Assembly: GCA_022818135.1 (NCBI GenBank)
Contig: JAFMSR010000003.1
Span: 12,516,861 to 12,580,860, forward strand
Direction: 5' to 3'
Length of the DNA: 64,000 bases
Origin: Saxidomus purpurata
Taxonomy: Eukaryota > Mollusca > Bivalvia > Venerida > Veneridae
The position numbers and the translations under genes are program-made. Positions 36,701 through 48,720 of the stretch are shown here, in pieces; within the stretch, counting starts at the first letter, position 1; each line of letters starts with the position of its first letter. A model generated the notes under the pieces. It had not been told where the DNA came from. It was given only the letters and a program-made list of their open reading frames with translations, and did not search any database.

Positions 36701-39700
36701 TTTGGTTTGAAGTTTGAGAAACTTAAGGATAAGTGTTGGTCCAGGTCAGACAATAGCGGTATGGGAAGGCATACTGTAAACCAGCTTATTTCCATGTGCA
36801 ATGCTATATTTGAGGAGGTCAGTTTTCCACAAACTTTAGAATATGCATATAATTTATCCTTACTTTATATTTTTTTCTAAAAACGCGAAATTAAATATCT
36901 GAGAATCAGTTTGACATTGGCAAAAAAAATCATTAATTGGCGAAAAATTAATTGGTTTACAGTACAGTTTTGCTTTACGCTCTTCCTTGGGCAACCCACT
37001 CTTAAAATTCTTTTCCATAGGAAGTTTGTATCGAATGATCATTTTGAAATTCATGTAACTGAAGTATCTACTCAATGTCTTCATAAATGCAAGACATGAT
37101 AGCTTTCGTACATCAATAGCTAGAAATAAGCTGGCAGATACTTGAAGGGTCGATTATCAAATAAAGAAAGAAAAAGACAGGTGGTGCGGTGCATTTGAAG
37201 TTTCGTTTAGTATTATGATTATTGAAAGATGATTTTCATAATTTTAACAAGTAAGTATTTTTTTGTCTTGGGAATTTTTAAAGGGGTAATTGTGACAGAA
37301 ACATGCACTCTCCTCTGAATTTACTGGTTAGACCGTTCTTATGAGATAGAATTTTAGTGACGTTACGGAATTGCATACCGTAAATTGTGTAATTTTTGTG
37401 TATTGTAGATGAACTGTTAGCAAGGTCATAAATTGGTGAATCAGCATCTCAAACCAACAGGAATGTTTTGTCTTCAGAATTTTGTTAATTACAAACTTCT
37501 TGCCAAAAAACCCCCACAACAATACAAGACTAAAATTCTTGCAAAATATAACCCAATTGAAAGTATACTTTTCCACAGTGACTATTAGAGGCTACGTAAT
37601 TATGTTGATTTGTGCATACAATGACACACTTGTTTTAACATTAGGTTCAGTTTATTTTTTTTGGTTCTCTTTCTAATCTTCTTTGCTGGAGGTATTTGAA
37701 TAAGCAAGGGAGACAACTCATAAATGTTTTCAGGTGAAGATTTTGATGACAGTTGGGACGAAGTTATCAAACATTACGCAGATGTCAAATGAAAGGAATG
37801 TAATACTAGAGGGACAAATGGTGGAACAAGAACTGAAACGTTTGACGACTGCTGATACGGCAAGGGTTCTGCGTAAAATTTCGCATAAAGCTGAAAATGT
37901 ATGTCTATTTAGGTTGTTGTACAAAAAAGAGTAAAACTCACCATGCCTACATCTGAGGTTTCAATTAACAACAGCTGAAGTGAATAGTAAAAGGAGGCAA
38001 TTTTGTTGTACATTTTGTAATATTATATCGTTGATTAAGCAAGTGAATGTGCTGCAGCTAGTGTCACTTGTTCTAAGCATTTGCAGCCAAAAACCACTTG
38101 TGCAACAGTACTGTAAATCACTTTGAATTTGCAAGACAAAAAGTTCGCAATTTCTGATCTCCTGGTCAATTCACAAACAAGCGATCCAGTATGTTTCTAA
38201 AAATTGTTAATTATTGAAGAACTTTGAATCAGTGAAATGATTAATTCGCAAATGAGTGCTCTTGCGAAAAATCATGAAAATAAAGGTCTGGTGCAAATTT
38301 ACATATTTACAGTATAAGGTCACATTGTCTTTGACAAAATAAAGAGTTATTTTAAGGTTTGTACAGTTGCTCCATGTGTCCCACACCACTTTCCAAAGCG
38401 GCTTTAATCGGAGCTTATCTCGGATACATTTTTTGACATTTAAAGATTGTTCCAAACAAATTTGTAAATATCGATCCTTAGATACTTATGATGGGATTTA
38501 GTGTGTTACAAGTTGATTACAATGTTAGATCAGTTTATTTAGAGTTGAGAAATTATGGACGCTGTTTGAGTTACTTTTCTTCCTGTCTATGCACATTGTT
38601 TGTTGTTTATTATCAGTTACGATACTCCTATATTACAGGAACTGCCAGACTCTGTTTGCAACAGCATACATTCCCTATGTGGTGGAATTCCATTCTCGGT
38701 CAGCATGGTGGGAGATCTCATTAGTAATGGCTATGAGGCCGACACTCTTCTTTCTGCACTTCAGTACCAGCAACAGGCTATACCAATGGACATTTTCCTG
38801 CAAAAGTCTTTCCAGATGTTAGATAAATCGTCTCAATTACATGAATTAAAATCCCTTCTCGTGCGATTTTCAGTTTTCCAAACGGCTCGTTTTAACATCC
38901 AAGCTGCAGTATCAGTTGGTCATATGGCGGGTAAAGAAGAAAAGTTCCGGAGACCTACCACTGTAGGTGGTATGGCTTTCAAAGATCCGTCGATAAAAGA
39001 CCACATGTGGATACAATTGCAGCAGTTGAAGTCGCACTTTTTACTTGAAGTCGACGATGCCCTGTCTTCACTGGGCAAGCGAAAGAGGTCAGCGGAAAAG
39101 TTATATTCATTGCATCCACTTGTTGTTGGTTACGTGACATCACTTTGTAACGAAGATGAAAACCTCAGGGCAGAGAGAGAGTTGGCAAAATGCCAGTTTC
39201 TAAAGCATTTTTGCGGAGAAATAGAAAAATTTGGTGAAAAATGTGATAAAGATCCGTTGATAGCCAGAAACACTATGGATGCAAATATGGTACACATCAA
39301 AGAGTTTTTCAAAATAATTCGTAAAGAAAAACTGTTATTAACAAAATATTTGCCACAGAAAGACCAGAACAAGCACAGAATGTCATTTTCAGTGGCAGTT
39401 CAGAGGAGACGTATTTGGAAAATTGCTGATTGGTCAATTTCTTCGTTAGAAAGAAAATTGTTTGCACGTCGACAGGCTGAACTCGAGAAAGAGGCAAAGA
39501 ATTTATTCAGTTATATTTACTGGAGAGCATTAGAGGCTGAGAGTCTTTTGACACAAGATAGGATTCAACAGACTCTGCAGCTATTAGATAGCGTGACCTC
39601 TGAACTTGGTATGGTCACAGATGATACTGTATGTTCGAAAGTGGATGGCTGGAACCAGCCGCCTGATGAGAAAATACCAGCTTGGGCGACCTTTTACACA

Positions 39701-42700
39701 GTAAAGGGAAGACTGTATTTCATGAAAAGTCGTAATAATAATGAGAAAAACATGCATGAACGCACAATGGAATTCATGAAAATTGCAGAGAAATTGTTCG
39801 AAGGTCAGGCAAAAACAGAATTGGATATGAAGAATCTGTACTCAAAAAAGTACTTCCAAACTGATCTTGCAGACGTAAAAAATTTAAAGGGTTGTGTATA
39901 TTTTCTGATGAAGAATTATCAAATGTCAAAACAGTATCACGAGGCAGCATACAGCATTATACTGAAGTTGACCGGGAACCAGCTCCACAAAAATCTGACA
40001 GAGTACCAGACAAACATGGCGGCATGCTATCATCAGATGGCACTGGACGCAAAAGATGAAGGGGAACAAAGTTCGCTGTTCCAGAAAGCTCTAAAATTTT
40101 ATGATCAGTCTGGTAAGTCCTGGGGTTGATGATCAAAGGGACCAAATTTTAAGTGTTTTAGAGCAAAAAGTGGCAAAGTAAATCTTTAACATCTGCCAAC
40201 TGAAGGACCTTACTTCTTTTGGCAAGGAAACCCGAAAAAACATCTTATTTTTTCTAAGCCTTGCTAATTTTATAACATTGCAAACAAGGACAGTGTTAGT
40301 TTTCCCTATTTGACTTTAGTGAAACATAGTAAGTTAATTTTTCTTATCTGAAACTGCAGGTCAAATTTCAAAATTATTTTGATGACCTTAAAATTTATTC
40401 AAGCCATGTTGGTTTGTAAAGAGATTGGAAAATGTAATCGAGTCAGGCAGGAATTGTAATATTGTTTTATACGTCTATGATTGGTATATTTCAGTCGGGA
40501 ACAACAAGCGAATGAAGTGTGAAATGATGCCGAGTCAGTCAGGAACGCTACGTAACAGAGCAGAAATCTACTATAGGCAGGGGCTGTTGGATCAAGCTTT
40601 AAGGGATGGGAAGGAGGTTCTAAAAATTATCAGGAATTTGTATGTGGCACCACACATTGAGATCACACTTGCATTAGAAAGACTTGCACATTACAATCTG
40701 AAAATTGGAAAAAAGAAACGGCAAGAAATGGATGGTAAGATATTACTGTTTACATGTATATAGGTTTTGATATTCGTGAGTTGTTAAGTTTGCAATTTTC
40801 TACTTATTTGCAAGTTTTTGAATTCGCTAGCAAGCACTATTTTATATATAATTATTGTTTGTTTGCCATATTAGTGAGTTCGATAAATTTGCAAGGTGCT
40901 GCATTTTATTCCAGATGAAAAAAATAGTTGTAGAATTTTTTTTTATTTGTTTTGGAGCCTTGGTTGTTTTATGGAAGGAGTGTTCCTGTTGGACGTCAAA
41001 CTCACAGCCAACAGACAAAATAAATCAAAGTTGTCAAAACAGATTTTCTGTGAGTGAAATTATATGTTGCTTTGAAATATGATTGCCTGGAATATTTTGA
41101 CTGCTACTATACACTTTGACTGTAATAAGCATTTAATCTACAATGTACATATATAGTTGCATACAGAAACACGCATACATGCATGCATACAAACATACAT
41201 ACTTACATACAAACATACATACATAACGTACATAGTATATTACATACATAGGAAAATATGTTAGGTATGTAAACAGAATATGTTTAACCTTGGTTCATGT
41301 GGTTGCTATGTTACAGCTGAAGGTCAAGGTCATCTGGAGAAAGCTATGCAGTTCTATGATGAGGTGTTGATGCACATCCGAAATGGTGGGCTACCGATTG
41401 AAAATAATGATGCACGGACCTACAGACATGTCAGAGGTATTGAAGGATATCTTTCTCTCTATCCTTTAACCTGCTACCAGCTAGTGATTCTGCCATTGTG
41501 ACCAGTGCAGATCATGATCACAGTCACATCAAGTTTTGTCCCCCCACTCTAATGATTCGCCTCTGCATGTCTACTGTCTTAATGTAAATTCATCTAAACA
41601 TATACAAAATAACATAGTTACAATGTCAAACCAAACTCTGAAATACAACAGACAATATTGTGCTTGTAAGTCAGTCCAGGACGTTTTTTTAAAATGGCTG
41701 TATATGTTTCAGAACTTGATTTAACATTGTTTCCTTTTTATATATATGTTTACATGAGTTTATGTTGCGATGTTTGTTAAAGACAGGTAGAACATTGTTC
41801 AATACAGGTGATGGTTAGTATAGATTTGATCCTACATACCTCAGTTAAGCATCCATCTGCTTGAAGCAACCAATACCTATGTTTCTGAATTTTCCATTTT
41901 TGCATTTTTTGTTTTTGAACTAAATCCACCTATATTAAGCATTCACCTCCTTTTAAGTGGCAACTTCTGATGAATACCTTGCTTTAGTTAGGTTTGGCTG
42001 CATTGTTTTTATTAATTTTAAAGAAATTGGTATGAATAAGAAATACATGTATTGTTAGTTACTTGATCTACAAAATGTAAATTACCAACGTAAGAAAAAG
42101 ACCGCCCTCGAAAGTTAGACCAGACATTTCGGAACCAATTGCTCAATTTCATAGTAAAAAGGTCTCAATAATAAGATTGATTCATTTATACAACAACTTT
42201 TTACTGGTCCGAAGAGTGGTCTCAATACAGGAACTTTACTGTAATTTATTTTTAATATAAGTTCTCGATTTCGAAACAAATTTTTACAACTTAGATTAAT
42301 CACTATCAAAACACACTCTAGATAAAATCAACATTGAAGAGAAAGAGAAGCAATTTATAGATATTGTGTCTTGTCTAAGGACTATAACCCATCTGTGACT
42401 AATGGTAGGGAGTTAAACCCGGTGTTACCTTTCCTATGTCCAGGGTAAACATGCACTACTGGGCCTTGGATTGCAACACAATACATTGAATGGTAAATTG
42501 GGGGGGAATGCAGTGCACAAGAACTATAAAACCATCTTTGTAAATGTTATTGTTTTATTTTCTTGTCTTCAGAAAATCATATAAAGGTGATGAAACTGCT
42601 GAAATACTAGCTGGAATTGATGGATGACAGAATCAAGCAGTACCAGGTTTGTAATTGTTGTAATACATGAAGGATAATTGTATCTTGGGTATTTACTTGA

Positions 42701-45700
42701 ATTAATGAACTTTGTTACCCTTGTCAGAAGCATAACTAGAAAGCAGAATGTTTGATAATTCAGTAGGAAGGTCATATAATGGTCTAGTACATTTCCAGGT
42801 GGTGCATTATTCAAAGATGTCCTTTTAGTAAAGATAGATTGATTGTATTGTGACTTTTCCCCTTGTCCGGATCTAATGTCGAAACTTTCTGGTTGGAATT
42901 CAATACAACTTCATACAATGGTCAAGCACAGTGAGAGGGAGTGCATGTGCATGCGTACATACTCCATCTTGATAATTACAGGGTTATTGTCCCGTTACCA
43001 TACCTTTTTCATGCAAACTACAGGGGATTTTGATGTTACTTGGCACAAAAGTGGTCAAGCATCATGAGAAGAGGAATGCACAAGAACCAGGTCCCTTTTT
43101 AGTTTGTCTCAAGGTCATTAGGTCACTACGAACTTCTGGAGTTTATAAGGTCAAACCTTCAAGGGAATGACTTTGTCAGCATAGTCTTTTGTTTTATAAA
43201 TGCAGGGATTTTAAACTTTTACCCCTCCCCTTTTAAAACAAAGTTTGGGTGGGGGGTATATAGGAGTGAGCTTGTCGGTTTGTCGGTAAGTCTGTTGCTT
43301 TTCAATGGTTTACGGAAGCATAACTCATGAACGACTTTGCCCCTTTGAACAATATTTGGAACCGGCGTGGAAGTTGGTGAAATACAGGTCAAGTTCAACT
43401 TTGGGGTCAGTAGGTCAAAGGTCAAGGTCACAGTGACTCTGAACTGTAAAACAGTTTCCAGATGGTAACTCATGAAAAGCTTGGGCCTGACATTTTAATA
43501 ATTTTGGTATACGTTGGCCACTTTAAAAATACAGGTCAAGCTTCTGACTTTTGGGGTCAGTAGGTCAAAGGTCAAGGTCACAGTGACTCTGGAACTGTAA
43601 AACTAGTTCTGGATGATAACTCATGAACATGTTCAACTAGCATTTAAATAACTTGATGTCTTTGGTTCACAGTTCATAACTCATCAAATACAGGTGACGC
43701 TCTGACTTTTGGGTCAGTAGGTCAAAGGTCAAGGTGACAGTGACCTTGGACTAGTTAAAACAGTTTTTGGATGATAACTCAAGAAAGGACTTGGCCGAGC
43801 ATCTTTAAACATAATGTTTAGGTTTGTACACAGCTGTAAGATGACCTGATTAATTTACAGGTCAGTAGATCAAATTTAAAGGACAAAGGGACTTTTTTCA
43901 TTAAAGAAGTTATTGTATTAAGAATGGCACCTCTATGTCCTTGGGCAATTTTTTAATGTTATTGTTTTCATTTTCTTGTCTTGACAAAACCATATTAAGG
44001 TGGTATAATCGTCTGACAACGTTTGTGTGACAGTATCAAGTTCCAGTTTTTGGAACAAATGATAGGATCATGATGTTTGGGTGTGATGTGCAAATAATGC
44101 CAGGTCCCTAGAGAATGTCTATAAGTATGGAAGGTCTCACTTAGTAAGCTTTAAAGTTCAAAGTCAAGAATATCTTTGTCTAGGAGCATTTTCTCGGATG
44201 TTTTTAGTAAAGATTGATAGTATGCTGTTTTCCCCTCAACGATTTTTACCAGCTGAAGGGTTAACCTTGTTATTTAGAAGTGGTCTTTCAGTTTGTTCAA
44301 GTGTTGTAGGCTTATCACGGTGCCTCATTGTAAGTTTTTAATTACTGGTCATAGAGAAAATTCAGTTCACATATGGTAAAGAGGTATTCTGCATGCACAT
44401 GTGGGTACTGATAAAATAATTATATTTGTATAGTTTCCCGGGATTTCACTTTGCAGGGCGTAAGCCCCTTTGACTATAAAATGTCAAATCCAAGAAGAGA
44501 TTAAAGAAGATGCAGTGTGGGCAGTGTAGTTACTTGTTGGAAGGCTTATATCATAGAATTCAATTTATGATAGTGATATTGTTAATAGCATATGGGTGTA
44601 TGGTAAAGCTCAGCTTTCACAGTTCCTTACAAAGTAGAGTAAGGTTTCATGAAATCACTGTCTGGCAATTCAGTTCACAAATGGATGAAAAAGAGGTATT
44701 TGTTTTAGATTAACTGTTCACTTTCAGGCATTTGAAGAAGGTAAATGCAACAAGAGTATCCAGCACAATCTTCAACATGACCTTGATTTTGTTCCACAAG
44801 AGTTCCTCAAGGAAGCTATCGCAGAAGGTGCAGTGTTTATACCTCACGAAATGGATGATTCGGATAGTGAATCGAGTGAGACTGATTCAAGCGAGACCAG
44901 TTCAAGTGCAAGAAGCAAATCTAGCAGCAGTAGTAAGAGTGATTCTCCAAGGCCTGGTAGTCCTCAAAAAATGATGGATGTGGAACAGGTAGTAGCACTC
45001 AAGAGACAAGATAGTGGTTTGGAAGAAACAGAAATGAGTGACGAGGAAATGAGAGATGTGGATTTGCGTGAAGCTAATGATGAAAAACTAGAAAAGTCAA
45101 AACTCGAGATGGAAACTGACGAAGATAGGTCAAAAACAGATGGAAGTATCAAAGGTAGCAGAGCAGATGAGGACAATGTATTTCTATTGAAATCTGACAA
45201 TGAGAGTAAGAAACAAGGGTTCAGAAAGAAGTCTGGTTCATCACTCACTAGACAAGCTAGTGTTGATTTACCAGATGTGATGGAACAAGATGAGAGTCAG
45301 GCCGATCAACAATCTGTAGAGTTAAGAGGACCGTCTACATCAAGCTATGCAGATTCAGCAAGGGAGTCTTTGTCAAGCTCGGTCTTTTCATCAAGCTTTG
45401 AATCTCATAGAAAATCATCAACAAATGAGTCCAGAGATTCATGGAGAGAATCACGACTTTCTTCTAGTTTTGGATCTCAGAAACGTAATGACACGTGGTC
45501 CAGTACAGGTTCAGACCCTGGAGTTCAGAAAAGACGGGAAATGTGGTCAAGCGCTGGTTCACAAGATAGTGTGACCTCACAGATGGGACATATGCTAAAT
45601 CTGGATGGTTTGGAAGAGGACGATGGTAAGGCTCCTAAATTATAAAGTATTAACTGCAAATTCTCATACTACATATTTGGTAATATAATGTACATGCTTG

Positions 45701-46850
45701 AATTTTAGTGTCTGTCTGTCTGTCTGAGCATAATCTAGTGCTGTCAAGCGTGAGTCTAGTGTAGTCTATCTCCTATTTGATTGTCTAATCAGTAGAGGCT
45801 GCATTTTTTATTGGATCTTCATGAAATTGGTCAGAATGACGGCCTTGATAGTTTGTTCGAATATGTGTCATTTGGGGTCAAAAACTAGGTCATGTGGTGA
45901 AATTTAAAAAAACCTTGTGCTATTGAGGTTGTATTTTTCATTGGATCTTCATGAAACTTGGTCAGTATGACTGCCTTGATACAATATTGGTCTAGTTTGA
46001 ATATGGGTCTTCTGGGGTCAACATCTAGGCCACAGTGTCAAATTATAGCAAAATCGTGTGTATTCATGAAACTTGGTCAAAATGACTGCCTTGCTATAAT
46101 CTAGATCTAGATTGAATATGATCACATGGGACCAAAAAACTAGGTCACTGGGTCTAGTAATAGAAAACCATTGTGTTTGTAATAGAGGTTACATTTTTCG
46201 TTGATTTTTCATGAAACTTGGTCAAAATGATTGTCTTGCTGCAGTCTAGATCTAGTTTGAATAAGGTTTCCCTGGGGTCAAAAACTAGGTCACTGGGTCA
46301 AGTAATAGAAAACCCTTGTGTATGTAATTAAGGTTACATATTTCATTTAATTTTCATGAAACTTGGTCAGAATGATTGTCTTGCTGCAGTCTAGATCTAG
46401 TTCGAATATTGATTATATGGGGTAAAAAAACTAGGTCACGGGGTCAAATATATATAATTCATAATTGATGCTTGGTTACATTTCGTCACAAGTATGTCTC
46501 AGGTGAGCAATATGGGGCCATTTTGGCCCTCTTGGTTAGTTAATTTTGTTTCTGTGAAAGTAAATATGTGTTGTACATATTTGTTGCAAAATTAACAGCT
46601 GAACTTTGAGGGGGACATTTTGTTTTTCACAGGGTTGTCTGTGTGTCTGTCACAACATTTTTGACGTGCATATCTCCAAAAGTATTTGAGTTAGAGTCAT
46701 TCAACTTTAAATGAATGTCTTTCAGCATGTGTAGTTTTGTTTTTTAAAAAAAACCTGTCTAGTTAATAATATATTTCTGTTTAAGATGAGGACGTTGATA
46801 AACCTATCCTCAAGAGGAAGAAAACAGATCACCAGGAAGAGAACAACTAG
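33768..46850 (+). CDS. Death-fold/NB-ARC/TPR STAND (NLR-like) protein with acidic tail
   Basis: Coding exons: 33768-34068, 34558-34716, 35193-35304, 35841-36001, 36546-36655, 37734-37898, 38639-40112, 40495-40734, 41317-41436, 42573-42586, 44728-45625, 46786-46850. All are GT-AG and in phase; total 1272 residues. Residues about 20-115 form a helical death-fold-like domain, most like DED. FVGRE (134-138) opens the NB-ARC: Walker A GISGMGKTS (159-167), Walker B VILLDN (247-252), KILMTVGTK (283-291), CGGIPF in the GLPL position (350-355) and SLHPLV in the MHD position (493-498). TPR-like helices cover about 560-950. The tail (about 994-1272) is Ser/Asp/Glu-rich and ends near KRKK, a possible nuclear signal. 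Such proteins are ADP/ATP switches that oligomerise when a repeat domain senses a signal; an immune or death role is inferred. If the 14-nt exon donor is skipped, TAG at 42608-42610 gives 959 residues. The start has an upstream in-frame stop. Confidence 0.8.
34925..35105 (-). mobile_element. tRNA-derived SINE, family B
   Basis: In reverse it reads GTCCAGTGATTAGAGTCGC (A-box region), GGTTCAAGC (B-box region), TACTGGTACTTCCAAGGAAC and GGTAAACTGCC, the family B order. It lies in intron 2 of the NB-ARC gene, 232 bp from a plus-strand copy in the next intron, so the two are inverted around exon 3. Confidence 0.6.
35337..35530 (+). mobile_element. tRNA-derived SINE, family B
   Basis: The head (CGGTAGTCGAGTGGTTAAGGC, then GGGTTTGAGCCCC) resembles a Leu/Ser-type tRNA. 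The body has GAGGATGGGAGTCTTGTACTGG and GGTAAACTGGACA. It lies in intron 3 of the NB-ARC gene. Confidence 0.65.
41150..41235. repeat. (CATA)n/(CATG)n microsatellite
   Basis: Imperfect tetranucleotide run (ACATACATGCATGCATACAA and similar) in intron 8 of the NB-ARC gene. Confidence 0.8.
43215..43940 (+). repeat. Tandem-array element, ~155-bp units
   Basis: A hairpin-like end (CCCCTCCCCTTTTAAAACAAAG / TTTGGGTGGGGGG, about 43220-43258) is followed by units sharing GGGTCAGTAGGTCAAAGGTC at about 43403, 43554 and 43712 and TAACTCATGAA between them. It lies in the long intron before exon 44728-45625. A degenerate relative of the 9046-9680 core lies just upstream (about 42470-43165). Confidence 0.6.
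45690..46540 (+). repeat. Tandem-array element, ~140-bp units
   Basis: Starts with (GTCT)n and contains about five units sharing TTCATGAAACTTGGTCA, TAGATCTAGTTTGAATA and GGGGTCAAAAACTAGGTCAC. It ends in CAGGTGAGCAATATGGGGCC and GGCCCTCTTGG, a short hairpin-like end. It fills most of the last intron of the NB-ARC gene. Confidence 0.65.
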
Positions 46851-47175
46851 CTGAAACTTGCAACACTAGACAGTACAATGCAGCATAGTCATACTTTGTA
46901 ATATAAAATACTTTATAGATCAGCCCAGGATCTCTGTACACTGATGTGCAGGTTAAGCTTGTTGTGCATTGTTCACAATAGATCACGTACACCAGCTGTA
47001 CAGTCAAACCCATGTACCAGCATCCATTATGGCTGCACAGAAATTTACTATTTGTTAGGCAGGTATTGTGCTAACCCGTTCTCTAGTAATTCAGTATTTG
47101 TTAAGTTATGTTTGTTATGTTTAAACTTACTCTAGACATTTAGTTGTTAAGCCTATTCGTTAAGTGGGGTCTTGT

Positions 47176-47262
47176 GTAGTGGACAAGCACTAGTTCATAA
47201 GATAAGGTGGGGAAAGATGCTAAATCTGCAAGATTCGGAAGGGGGCGATGGTAAGATTCTTT
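47176..47262 (+). pseudogene. Broken duplicate of the 3' end of the acidic-tail exon
   Basis: The sequence aligns with the end of exon 44728-45625. TGGACAAGCACTAGTTCATAA here matches TGGTCAAGCGCTGGTTCACAA there, and ATGCTAAATCTG...GGAAG...GGCGATGGTAAG matches ATGCTAAATCTG...GGAAGAGGACGATGGTAAG, including the splice donor. The copy has a CAA-to-TAA stop in frame and a short deletion. It lies about 330 bp beyond the predicted stop at 46850, so it is either a relic of a local duplication or part of the 3' UTR. Confidence 0.65.
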
Positions 47263-47759
47263 GAAAATTAAACATTGACCACGAATTGTAAGTGTTACTA
47301 CAGCAAGAATATTTGCTGTCTAATCGAACAGTTCTAGGATTATTTTTTTTGGTTTGGTTTAATACCAAAGTGAAGGTTGTGAGGAGGAGGATTGTGTTAT
47401 CTCTTACGTCATAATGGTGTCACACCGATCCGTTCGTCTTACGTGTTTATTGCAGAATTTACAACACTTTTCCTTCTTTGTTTAATTAACAGATGAATGT
47501 TCAAAAATGAATGTTTTTCATGTGATCCTAAACAAAGCTAGGTTTAACGTCGTGACATAAGCTTTATATTAACATTTTTATTGCTGAGTCAAATGTCCCA
47601 AAGAGTTTTTTTTTCTGAAATTGAGTGAAATAATAGACATACGTGTGGATTAGATAAAATTTGACAGCATCAGTGATTCCCTTTGATTTAGCTAACTGCC
47701 ATATAATAGACTCATTTTCATGTATCGATCATATTTGGGGTGTTTTATATTGGTTCAAT

Positions 47760-47935
47760 AAAGGAATAACTGTTTCGTCATTTTGATATTTGCGACTGTA
47801 CATACGGTTTTTAATGGTCGCAAATACGTTTAACGGCGACGGCGTTAGCCGGAGCTGTTAAAATTGTTTGCGATCATTAAAACCGTATATACGGTCGCAA
47901 ATATCAAAATTAGTAAATAGTTATCCCTTTTCTAA
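47760..47935. mobile_element. Palindromic MITE
   Basis: Arms of about 65 bp: GGAATAACTGTTT...TTTGATATTTGCGACTGTA...CGGTTTTTAATGGTCGC on the left, and the complements GCGATCATTAAAACCG, TACGGTCGCAAATATCAAA and AAATAGTTATCCC on the right. The spacer is about 40 bp with GGCGACGGCGTTAGCC. The next 130 bp has further GTCGCAAATTTAAACG phrases that may belong to a related element. Confidence 0.7.
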
Positions 47936-48362
47936 CGCACAATGTGTCAAAATGCGATAATTAAAACGCCGTTTGAATTTTGAGACTATATATACGTTAT
48001 TTCATAGTCGCAAATTTAAACGACGTTACCAATCAGACACGACGTTTCATCGGTACTGCGTTATAACACCAAATTTAGGAACGCAATGTTGTTAATATAT
48101 GCCAGACATATTATTTGTTTGCAATGTTTCCGATTGCATGAGGGTAATAAGTACAGATTTTAGTCTCTCCAGTGTCTCTGGTGCAGCTAATCTGAGTCCC
48201 GCAATTTCTACCGTTTGTATTTTATTGTCTGTTTGTATTTTTGATCCATATATCAACCTTATTTTATTAGATTTGATACTGCACACTAATGTTATATGTT
48301 TTAGTTTACTTTTTAAGAAATTAATTTGCGGGCACATTTTTAACCAGTCGAAAACCTGGGAT

Positions 48363-48720
48363 TGGGGATGGCGGGCGGATGGGCGGATGGGCGGATGGGC
48401 GGATGGGCGGGCGTCAAACGAAAGGCCGCTCGAACTCTTCAACCCTTTGAAGAATTGAGAAACTCAGACAAAGTTTACCACATCAAGATGACGTGCAGAA
48501 CGCATGTTCCGCAGGCTGGCTCCAAGGTCAAGGTCACAGTGACATTAACATGAAAACCTGTCCGCTCTGAACTCTCAACCCTTTGAAAATTTTATGAAAC
48601 TTCAGACAAAGTTTACCACATCAAGATACGTGCAGAACGCAGTTCCGCATGGCTGGCTCCAAGGTCAAGGTCACAGTGACATTAACATTGAAAACCTGTT
48701 TACATGATTTTAACTTGATT
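48363..48720 (+). repeat. (GGGCGGAT)n with ~125-bp duplicated unit
   Basis: An octamer run (about 48366-48412) is followed by two units with CAGACAAAGTTTACCACATC, ACGTGCAGAACGCA and GGTCAAGGTCACAGTGACAT. It is a reduced pearl-like array. Open frames across this run are repeat artefacts. Confidence 0.65.

Noticed and set aside
42313..42415. Alternative exon after 41436 (acceptor ACACTCTAG, DKINIEEKEKQFIDI...)
   Set aside because: It is open for only 25 codons to a TGA and has no convincing donor. The 42573 exon has a better acceptor and links in phase to the tail exon.
48092..48553. Open frames of 116, 119 and 63 aa across the GGGCGGAT run
   Set aside because: They arise from an octamer repeat that stays open in several frames on both strands.
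42323..48560. Separate gene for the acidic Ser-rich protein starting at the in-frame ATG 44851
   Set aside because: The exon is open from its acceptor at 44728 with sensible sequence before the ATG, and the phase matches the 14-nt exon of the NB-ARC gene, so a single gene is simpler.
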